From an uncultured Ruminococcus sp. (GTDB lineage Bacteria; Bacillota_A; Clostridia; Oscillospirales; Ruminococcaceae), in contig CALFMA010000269.1 of the NCBI GenBank assembly GCA_937880065.1, positions 1 to 5,408 on the forward strand: a stretch of DNA of 5,408 nucleotides, read 5' to 3'. Within the stretch, counting starts at the first letter, position 1, and the number at the start of each line of letters is the position of its first letter. Under the pieces are notes generated by a model. The model was not told the origin of the DNA, did no database searches, and saw only the letters and a list, made by a program, of their open reading frames with translations. This document shows positions 1-5,138 of the stretch, in pieces. The position numbers were made by a program, and so were the translations under genes.

Positions 1-2
1 AT

Positions 3-65
3 ATCGTTTTACCCTTGGTTATGACCTCTGATAAGGGAAAAAGCAAGGGAAAGAAAATCAGGTAA
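3..65 (+). CDS. possible C-terminal end of a gene entering from the left
   Basis: From position 3 the third frame is open for 20 codons and closes with TAA at 63-65. It reads a short hydrophobic stretch (IVLPLVMTS) and then a Lys/Gly/Ser-rich basic tail (DKGKSKGKKIR). A hydrophobic segment followed by a basic tail would suit the cytoplasmic end of a membrane protein, but that is a guess. No family can be assigned from 20 residues, and a 20-codon open frame is well within chance. The 80 bases from here to the next start codon contain no convincing promoter. The downstream ORF could therefore be in the same transcript or have a weak promoter of its own. Confidence 0.3.
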   Translation: MVLPLVMTSDKGKSKGKKIR

Positions 66-145
66 CAACTTATAACAAATTATAAAAATGGCAGTTGGAA
101 CTGGATGAGATGCTTTTAATACAATAACAAGAGACGACTGATAAG

Positions 146-676
146 ATGAGATTGATATACGCAGAGTATAACCCGCAGACAAACAGTATTGATGTAACCA
201 CATTTGAGGATTATATATTGCGGATGGATAAGATGCATGAATTTTATGATAAAGCTCTTAATTCATTGAATGTTAATTATGAAGAGCAGTATATTGGTAC
301 CACGTTCGGCAAAACACATGTGTTGATAATTGGAGATAAGAAAAAGAGAAAACTGATTACTTTGCATGGTGGAAATGGTATTTCGCCTTTGAATATTAGA
401 ATTTTTATACCACTTTTAGAAGAATACTGTATTATTGCACCTGATGTTATAGGAATGCCGGGAAAGTCAGAACCATATCGTAATTTGGATACGAATAAAG
501 ATGATAATGGATTATGGCTTGGGGATATAATGGATAATATGAATTTGATGAAATGCTTATTTGTTGTATCATCGGAAACATCATCTAATGGATACAGGCA
601 AGATCAAACAGCCATATTCGATATACAAGACGTTGGGATGTATTCCATATCATTAGTAAAAGCATATTCCAATTAA
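146..676 (+). pseudogene. truncated, probably chimeric alpha/beta-hydrolase fragment
   Basis: This ORF of 176 residues carries only the first part of an alpha/beta-hydrolase fold. Residues ~58-77 hold the early strands and the oxyanion-type motif LHGG. Residues ~93-110 hold the conserved APDVIGMPGKSEP segment. Residues ~120-141 (GLWLGDIMDNMNLMKCLFVV) match the helix and strand just before the nucleophile elbow. There the family pattern stops: a GxSxGG elbow is expected, but the text is FVVSSETSS followed by ~30 unrelated residues. No catalytic Ser-Asp-His set is present, and the ORF is well short of the ~250-300 residues usual for the family. Residues 1-27 (beginning MRLIYAEYNPQTNSIDVTT) do not look like a hydrolase start. 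They resemble the N terminus of small clostridial proteins I recall as DUF6061-like (uncertain), with hydrolase similarity beginning near Met30. No good ribosome binding site precedes ATG 146. GC is very low, about 25% in one sampled line. I read it as a non-functional mosaic. A short translated protein of unknown role is the alternative. Confidence 0.6.
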
Positions 677-678
677 TC

Positions 679-732
679 AAAAAGACTATGCCCTTCGAGT
701 GCGATTTTCGGAGAGCATAGCCTTATTTTTTT
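679..732. terminator. rho-independent terminator, possibly bidirectional
   Basis: The left arm CTATGCCCTTCG (686-697) pairs with the right arm CGGAGAGCATAG (709-720). This gives a 12-bp stem with one C/A mismatch and one G-U pair, closed by an 11-base loop. A seven-base T run (726-732) follows, interrupted from the stem by CCTTA. An A-rich run (679-683) lies on the left, so the structure could also work on the minus strand. It starts a few bases after the hydrolase-fragment stop codon. On the other side it faces the stop codon of a possible minus-strand remnant (741-836), which suits a shared terminator between convergent genes. Confidence 0.75.
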
Positions 733-740
733 CAGAAGTC

Positions 741-836
741 CTATTCAATTTCATTTGCTAAATTCACTATCTTCTTGCCCTGTTTCTTGGCACACTGTAA
801 GAAGAAATCCTTCTTCACATCACAATAATTTACATC
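741..836 (-). pseudogene. possible C-terminal remnant of a minus-strand gene
   Basis: Read on the minus strand, 836 to 741 is open for 31 codons and ends with TAG. It gives a coding-like string: YCDVKKDFFLQCAKKQGKK and then IVNLANEIE. No start codon with a ribosome site is visible, and an in-frame TGA lies just upstream (837-839). If real, this is a decayed 3' end. The bidirectional terminator directly after its stop supports a former gene here. I do not recognise the family. A chance open frame of this length is possible. Confidence 0.3.
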
Positions 837-953
837 TCAAAACCGCTTAAAAACATTTCTAAGGTGTTTTTTCTGACAAAAGTGTTGTTGTACAAAACAA
901 GACTGATATATTGTGCATGCCGACGATTTTTTAGGCAATTCGCTTATCTATAG

Positions 954-982
954 TTGACAAATCTATAAGACTGTTGTATTAT
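954..982 (+). promoter_or_regulatory. sigma-A promoter of the BlaI-like/M56 operon
   Basis: A perfect -35 box TTGACA (954-959) and a -10 box TATTAT (977-982, one change from consensus) are separated by exactly 17 bases. The start site should fall near 989-991, giving a leader of about 37 bases before the ATG at 1027. The ribosome site AAGGAG (1011-1016) lies ten bases upstream of that ATG. The boxes are close to ideal, so unrepressed transcription should be strong. This fits a promoter held off by the repressor it encodes. Confidence 0.8.
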
Positions 983-989
983 AGATTTG
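958..989. promoter_or_regulatory. candidate BlaI-type operator: perfect 11-bp inverted repeat over the promoter
   Basis: CAAATCTATAA (958-968) and its exact reverse complement TTATAGATTTG (979-989) flank a 10-base spacer. The left arm begins inside the -35 box. The right arm overlaps the -10 box and reaches the predicted start site, so a dimer bound here would block RNA polymerase. BlaI/MecI-family repressors are known to autoregulate through dyads overlapping their own promoters. The arms are not an obvious match to the staphylococcal TACA/TGTA-type half-site, so the specificity would differ. A further ATCTATA copy lies upstream at 946-952. Confidence 0.65.
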
Positions 990-1011
990 CAGATACTACT
1001 GTTGTCTTATA
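970..1011 (+). repeat. 14-bp near-identical direct repeat in the operon leader
   Basis: ACTGTTGTATTATA (970-983) recurs as ACTGTTGTCTTATA (998-1011), matching at 13 of 14 positions with a 28-base period. The first copy covers the spacer and -10 box. The second ends at the ribosome binding site. A 28-base period is under three helical turns. The pair could be a second, tandem repressor site or a small local duplication. Confidence 0.4.
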
Positions 1012-1026
1012 AGGAGAAACTAAGTA

Positions 1027-1386
1027 ATGGATAATAAACTTGTCGATTCTGAATTAAAAATAATGAATGTGCTTTGGAATGAAGGTGACTGTCCTGCCCG
1101 ACATATTGCTGAAGTATTGACAAATGAGTATGGGTGGAATATCAATACGACTTATACCCTTATCAAGCGCTGCATTAAAAAAGGGGCAGTAGAACGCTCT
1201 GAGCCAAATTTCATGTGCCACGCAATTATTCCAAAAGAAGAAGTGCAGGAGGCAGAAACTAATGAACTTATAAACAAAATTTACGACGGTTGTGCTGAAA
1301 AATTATTTGCTGCATTGTTGGGAAGAAAGAAATTATCTGCTGAACAGATTGAACGGCTGAAACAGATCGTTGATCAATGGGAATGA
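1027..1386 (+). CDS. BlaI/MecI/CopY-family transcriptional repressor
   Basis: A 119-residue DNA-binding repressor, the usual size for the family, acting in the cytoplasm as a dimer. Residues ~6-70 form the winged helix-turn-helix. DSELKIMNVLWNEG is the family's first helix, NINTTYTLIKRCIKKGAV (38-55) is the recognition-helix region, and RSEPNFMCHAIIPKEEV is the wing. Residues ~75-119 are the helical dimerisation tail with the typical LSAEQIERLKQIV end. Aligned by eye with my recollection of Staphylococcus aureus BlaI, its Asn-Phe cleavage bond corresponds to Ala96-Leu97 here, so inactivation must use a different bond or mechanism. There are four cysteines (22, 49, 64, 89). The start is supported by AAGGAG ten bases upstream and the promoter at 954-982. 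The membrane protease gene follows after ten bases, so the pair is almost certainly co-transcribed. Family assignment is firm. The target regulon and signal are not known; penicillin resistance should not be assumed. Confidence 0.93.
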   Translation: MDNKLVDSELKIMNVLWNEGDCPARHIAEVLTNEYGWNINTTYTLIKRCIKKGAVERSEPNFMCHAIIPKEEVQEAETNELINKIYDGCAEKLFAALLGRKKLSAEQIERLKQIVDQWE

Positions 1387-1391
1387 GGTGG
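1385..1391 (+). promoter_or_regulatory. ribosome binding site that sets the M56 protein start at 1397
   Basis: GAGGTGG overlaps the repressor's TGA stop (1384-1386) and sits five bases before ATG 1397. The earlier in-frame ATG at 1370 lies inside the repressor gene. Using it would add nine polar residues (MINGNEVVI) ahead of the typical M56 start MSLLQMSFTGA. The arrangement suggests translational coupling of the two genes. Confidence 0.75.
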
Positions 1392-1396
1392 TTATT

Positions 1397-3187
1397 ATGA
1401 GCTTATTACAAATGAGTTTTACAGGAGCGATTCTGATCTTGGTGATTGTAGTCATCAGGATGATTGCAATACACCGATTGCCTAAAAAAACTTTTTTAGT
1501 ATTATGGATAATTGCCCTTGCTAGGCTGCTCTTACCCTTTTCCGTTCCATCACCTTTTAGTGTTTATTCGTTAATGAGAGGAAATGAGCCTGATTTCCAA
1601 ACCTCTGATACTGTTTTATATGAAAATCGACAGCTGATGTATCAAGTGGAAATGGAACAAATACAAAACGCTCCTGTTGTTAGCAATACAACTCAAACAT
1701 TGCAGACAGCACCTCACATATCAATCTGGATTACACTCTGGATTATCGGTATGCTGATCTTTGCAGGATTATTCTTAGTGTCTTATTTGAAGTGCAGACG
1801 TGAGTTCAGGACAGCTTTGCCTATTCATAATGCTATCATAACAGAGTGGCTTGATGAACACCAATTGAAAAGAAAAATTGAAATACGACAATTTAGTGAG
1901 ATTTCAACGCCTATGACCTATGGAGTGATTCATCCGGTTATCTTATTGCCCCAAAATAGCGATTGGGAAAACAAACAGCAATTACATTATATCCTTTTCC
2001 ATGAATATGTGCATATCTGCCGTTTTGATACAGCATTAAAAATTCTTGCAACAACAGCACTCTGTATTCATTGGTTTAATCCCTTGGTGTGGGTTATGTA
2101 TATCCTGTTCAACAGGGATATAGAATTGACCTGTGACGAATGTGTGATAAAAGAGTTCGGAAGAGAGAACAGATCAGCCTACGCAAGAATGCTGATCTGT
2201 GTGGAGGAACGAAAAAACCTGTTCGCTCCATTCTGCAATAATTTCAGCAAAAATGCAATTGAAGAAAGGGTCGTGTCTATTATGAAAACGAAAAAAACGT
2301 CTGTTATCACTTTGGTATTGGCGTGTATGATCGTAGTCGGAACTACGGGTGTGTTTGCAACTTCCGTAAGTGCAGGCAAAGATAATCACTCAACGATGGA
2401 AGAATCAACGCAAGCCATAACAAATAATGTAGACGGGGACACTATGACAATGACAGTCTATTCTATCAGTGAATATATGGAAGATACAGTTGTTGATAGT
2501 ATGGCTGTAGAGCAAATCACAGATACAGAACGATTCAAAATCTATGAACAGTTTGGGCTGACTTATGATGCCGATAAAAATCAACTTACATTTAAAGGCA
2601 AGTTAGTACGTTGGTTTGAGGACTATTATCTCATTGATGGAACTAATCAGGCAGGAGTAGACTACTTTAATGAAGATGGTATTATTGATGTGTATGCCGT
2701 TCGGGATTTTTCAAAAATAGAAAGGAATGCAGATGGCTCTTTAGATCCGTCTGGTGAATTGGTGGGATTAAAGGAGGTTTCACAAGAAGAATTTGATTCT
2801 CGTAATATAGAGCATATAAAAAATTCAAAGCAGGAGGCTATTGCCGGTTACACTATTTCGGATAATGAAATAAACTCATGGATCGCAGAATACGGAGCAT
2901 TTGGCGTTACCTATGATAAATCAAACAATCAATGGTATTTCAATGGTGAAAAAGTTCGCCGTTTTAGGGATATTCTCACTTCAAATGGTGAGGATCTAAG
3001 CAGCGGAAAATTTTCTGGCTCTATCCGAACATTAAACGGCAATGGTACTGTTGATATTTATACTGTTCGTGATTTTGATAACTTAAATTCTGAGGGAAAC
3101 GGTACTTTGATTGATGTAAAAGCGTATAGTCAAGAAGAATTTGACGAATATACTAAATCTTCCGAAATTATGATAGAAACTCCGTAA
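1397..3187 (+). CDS. BlaR1-like M56 membrane metalloprotease with a tandem-repeat C-terminal sensor region
   Basis: A 596-residue membrane protein of the M56/BlaR1 family, using the start at 1397. Membrane segments are visible at about 8-26, 33-51, 109-131, 212-240 and 301-322. The zinc protease site is HEYVH (202-206) in a cytoplasmic domain. A downstream glutamate in RDIELTCDE, probably Glu243, is the likely third ligand, and the surrounding HWFNPLVWVMY is typical of the family. After the last membrane span, residues 323-596 should lie outside the cell. In classical BlaR1 this part is a penicillin-binding sensor. Here there is no KTG motif or beta-lactamase-like layout. Two copies of a ~93-residue unit (378-470 and 493-586) fill it instead, with a Ser/Thr-rich linker before them. 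By family knowledge, ligand sensing outside would trigger the inner protease to relieve repression by the adjacent BlaI-like protein. What is sensed here is unknown. Base composition is like that of the repressor gene (~36% GC in sampled lines). No strong terminator follows. Confidence 0.9.
   Translation: MSLLQMSFTGAILILVIVVIRMIAIHRLPKKTFLVLWIIALARLLLPFSVPSPFSVYSLMRGNEPDFQTSDTVLYENRQLMYQVEMEQIQNAPVVSNTTQTLQTAPHISIWITLWIIGMLIFAGLFLVSYLKCRREFRTALPIHNAIITEWLDEHQLKRKIEIRQFSEISTPMTYGVIHPVILLPQNSDWENKQQLHYILFHEYVHICRFDTALKILATTALCIHWFNPLVWVMYILFNRDIELTCDECVIKEFGRENRSAYARMLICVEERKNLFAPFCNNFSKNAIEERVVSIMKTKKTSVITLVLACMIVVGTTGVFATSVSAGKDNHSTMEESTQAITNNVDGDTMTMTVYSISEYMEDTVVDSMAVEQITDTERFKIYEQFGLTYDADKNQLTFKGKLVRWFEDYYLIDGTNQAGVDYFNEDGIIDVYAVRDFSKIERNADGSLDPSGELVGLKEVSQEEFDSRNIEHIKNSKQEAIAGYTISDNEINSWIAEYGAFGVTYDKSNNQWYFNGEKVRRFRDILTSNGEDLSSGKFSGSIRTLNGNGTVDIYTVRDFDNLNSEGNGTLIDVKAYSQEEFDEYTKSSEIMIETP
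2528..3154 (+). repeat. two tandem copies of a ~93-residue domain in the M56 protein
   Basis: Copy 1 is encoded at about 2528-2806 (residues 378-470) and copy 2 at about 2873-3154 (residues 493-586). Three blocks match in the same order. FGLTYDADKNQLTFKGKLVR (from residue 386) aligns with FGVTYDKSNNQWYFNGEKVR (from 502). IIDVYAVRDF (429-438) aligns with TVDIYTVRDF (551-560). VSQEEFD (461-467) aligns with YSQEEFD (577-583). The spacing is conserved at 116-122 residues, so this is an old protein-level duplication; no obvious recent DNA repeat is visible. I recall similar units at the ends of M56 proteins in gut clostridia but cannot name a curated domain. Confidence 0.85.
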
Positions 3188-3281
3188 CTTAAAAAACTCG
3201 ACAGACTATACATTCGGTTTTGTGTTTATTTCTCAAAGCAGTCACAAGTGGATTTCTGCAAGAACGATCAACGTTCATAGA

Positions 3282-3310
3282 TTGAAATCGAAAGAATACA
3301 GACCTGTAAT
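3282..3310 (+). promoter_or_regulatory. candidate promoter of the lipoprotein esterase gene
   Basis: TTGAAA (3282-3287) and TGTAAT (3305-3310) are 17 bases apart, each one base from consensus. The start would be near 3317, leaving a short leader of about 15 bases with ribosome site AAAGGGA (3320-3326) before ATG 3332. Just upstream, GAACG-ATCAA-CGTTC (3262-3276) is a perfect 5-bp inverted repeat. TCATAGATTGA (3275-3285), overlapping the -35 box, matches one arm of the operon's inverted repeat at 8 of 11 positions. The remaining 3188-3260 stretch after the M56 stop shows nothing clear. Confidence 0.5.
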
Positions 3311-3331
3311 TTAGTAACGAAAGGGAATAAT

Positions 3332-4891
3332 ATGAGAAAGGCAATTCTAATTTTTTTAACCATTATAATGTTATTATCAGTCACTTCTTGTAGCAGTAAC
3401 ACAGAAAGCAGCGAAAACACGTCTTCGGAGATCGTGCAGACAGTCGAGCCGACGCAGCTTGTCAACAAAATGACGGAAACGGAGCTTTCAAGAGTTGATA
3501 AACATGAACTAACGCTTCTTGATGTGCCGCAAGAACCGACAACAGAAGCAGAACCGGCTCAGACAGAGCATAAGGTCAGTGTGGAGTTCCATACACCAAG
3601 CAATGATGAGTTGCGTGAGAATATCGAGAGCTACCGTGACCAGATGACCAACGAGGAATACGAAGCGGTTATGGAGAATATCAGGATCGCCGAGGAAAAA
3701 GGTGAGAACGGCGGCAATCCTTATCCCAGTATCATTCTTGTTGACGGACATATAGTAACACATGCTATCCCGAACATGATTGATCCCGATTATGACGGCG
3801 GACGGTTTGAGTTTACCAGCACTATAATGAATGAGAATGGCGAGCCTGAATATGAGGAGGAGATGTCATTTGAATCATTTGAGGAGTATCTTGACTGGAT
3901 CAGAAAAAATGATGTCGAATGCGGATATTCTGATGAGATGATCGAGCAGGATATACTTAATATACAACTCGCCTATGAAGCTCTGAAAACAGGCGATTAT
4001 GAGGTTTTACCTGAAGGCACGGTCGATTTGGAGGATCGTTCGCTGTATCTTTGGTATGAGGAAGAGATCGGAGACTTCCGTGACCTCTGGGAGTATGACC
4101 GCAATGCTGTTGAAGCGATCAAAGATTCCATAGACGAGATCAGTATCTACGATGAGGAACTTGACAAAGAGTTTGTAGTTAATGTGACGCTGCCGCCGGA
4201 TTACGATAAGGAAAAGACCTATCCTGTATTCTTCCTGACTGACGGCATATGGCGTTTTGGCAATCACACGGAACTGAGAAAGGTCATGGAGGACGGCGAG
4301 GCTGCTCCTGTAATACTTGTAAGTATGTGGTACAGCTATAATGTCAACGATGCTGACGGGAATATCCGCTACTTTGATCTGGTGGTGAACCGTGATAAGA
4401 CGCTCGATTTCATTACCGACAATCTTATGCCTTACCTCTGCGAAAACTATCATATCGACTGCGCAAATTCAACGCTGTACGGTCACTCGGACGGCGGTGT
4501 ATTCGCTCATAATGCGCTGTTCAAGTCCGATCTATATGAAAATCAGCCCTTTGGCAATTACATTATCGGAAGTCCTGCACTGTGGGGGCTGTATAACTAT
4601 AACGATAATTCTAATATAAGCTCTGATGATGTAGTAAATGATTACGGTTACTTTGATAGAAACGAGCAGCTCGATAAAAGCGTGTTCCTTTGTGCAGGCT
4701 CTTTGGAAGATCCCGACTATGCTGACAACTATAACGGTCACGATACGACGCTGGAGGGCGTTGCAAAACTGAAAGAAAGAATGGAATCTCACGGCGCAGC
4801 TCTGACCTATAAGCTGTATGACTCCCACCACTATCAGTATATCCCCGATATGCTGATAGAGTTCCTGAAAAAGACCTATTCAAAACAATAA
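3332..4891 (+). CDS. surface lipoprotein with C-terminal Fes/IroE-type (putative esterase) domain
   Basis: A 519-residue exported protein. Residues 1-20 are a lipoprotein signal peptide: basic MRK, a hydrophobic core, then lipobox VTSC with Cys20 as the lipidated residue. Residues 21-85 are a Ser/Thr/Glu-rich linker. Residues ~88-235 are an acidic, Glu/Asn/Tyr-rich region (NEEYEAVMENIRIAEEKG, ESFEEYLDWI) that I cannot assign. Residues ~265-519 form an alpha/beta-hydrolase of the putative-esterase family (enterochelin esterase/IroE, esterase D-like). LPPDYDKEKTYPVFFLTDG starts the fold, GHSDGG (384-389) is the nucleophile elbow with Ser386, Asp460 in GSLEDPD is the likely acid and His499/His500 in YDSHHYQY the likely base. 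The triad is complete, so it should be active. The substrate is unknown: siderophore, feruloyl/acetyl-polysaccharide and other esters are all possible. The start is supported by AAAGGGA five bases upstream and the signal peptide. GC is clearly higher (47-52% in sampled lines) than in the operon before it, suggesting a different origin. It follows the M56 gene by 144 bases on the same strand. Confidence 0.85.
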   Translation: MRKAILIFLTIIMLLSVTSCSSNTESSENTSSEIVQTVEPTQLVNKMTETELSRVDKHELTLLDVPQEPTTEAEPAQTEHKVSVEFHTPSNDELRENIESYRDQMTNEEYEAVMENIRIAEEKGENGGNPYPSIILVDGHIVTHAIPNMIDPDYDGGRFEFTSTIMNENGEPEYEEEMSFESFEEYLDWIRKNDVECGYSDEMIEQDILNIQLAYEALKTGDYEVLPEGTVDLEDRSLYLWYEEEIGDFRDLWEYDRNAVEAIKDSIDEISIYDEELDKEFVVNVTLPPDYDKEKTYPVFFLTDGIWRFGNHTELRKVMEDGEAAPVILVSMWYSYNVNDADGNIRYFDLVVNRDKTLDFITDNLMPYLCENYHIDCANSTLYGHSDGGVFAHNALFKSDLYENQPFGNYIIGSPALWGLYNYNDNSNISSDDVVNDYGYFDRNEQLDKSVFLCAGSLEDPDYADNYNGHDTTLEGVAKLKERMESHGAALTYKLYDSHHYQYIPDMLIEFLKKTYSKQ

Positions 4892-4964
4892 ATACAGCTT
4901 AATCTTAGCAAGCAAGTTCATCTGTATTGTTTGGTATATTTCATTTGTTCAGTGGTAATATTGT

Positions 4965-5138
4965 TCAGATGATAATGACAGCGTGTATAGGAGCATTTTG
5001 GTGTTTTTGCAGACTAAAGATTAAAAATTGTTCTCTAGTGTCACAATAATTGCTCACGGAGTATATGACGCTTTGATAACAGTTTGGGCATCTGTCTTGT
5101 TGTAATACACGACGGAAACTTTCAGTTTTCACCTTTGT
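4965..5138 (-). pseudogene. possible remnant of a cysteine-containing minus-strand gene
   Basis: From 5138 to 4965 the minus strand is open for 57 codons, ending in TGA, with a TAA immediately upstream (5139-5141). It has no ATG and no ribosome site. The text includes RRVLQQDRCPNCYQS with a CxxC pair, then VSNYCDTREQFLIFSLQKHQ. It overlaps the end of the larger decayed reading frame (5122-5334) by 17 bases in another phase, so it might continue the same broken gene across a frameshift. The NYCD-x4-F pattern resembles the remnant at 741-836. An open frame of this length can arise by chance. The rest of the intergenic stretch, 4892-4964, holds nothing I can support. Confidence 0.28.

Noticed and set aside
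90..120. TTGGAA followed by TACAAT as a promoter for the hydrolase fragment
   Set aside because: The spacing is about 19 bases and the -35 match is poor; a 17-base spacing leaves only a weak -10.
888..895. TTGTACAA palindrome upstream of the operon promoter as a regulator site
   Set aside because: An 8-bp palindrome in AT-rich DNA is expected by chance, and its flanks do not extend the symmetry.
1370..1396. Upstream in-frame ATG at 1370 as the M56 protein start
   Set aside because: It lies inside the repressor gene, has no ribosome site and adds nine polar residues. ATG 1397 has GAGGTGG five bases upstream and gives the usual family N terminus.
2363..3187. SSGK (residues 535-538) in the M56 ectodomain as a penicillin-binding SxxK
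   Set aside because: It lies in a loop of the second repeat, the first repeat lacks it, and no SxN or KTG partner motif is present.
4007..4453. 148-codon minus-strand open frame opposite the esterase gene
   Set aside because: It lies fully within a gene with signal peptide, lipobox and catalytic motifs on the plus strand, and its translation shows no family pattern.
4891..4928. AATACAG/CTGTATT inverted repeat after the esterase stop as a terminator
   Set aside because: The stem is only 7 bp and AT-rich with a 24-base loop, and no T run follows (TGTTTGG).
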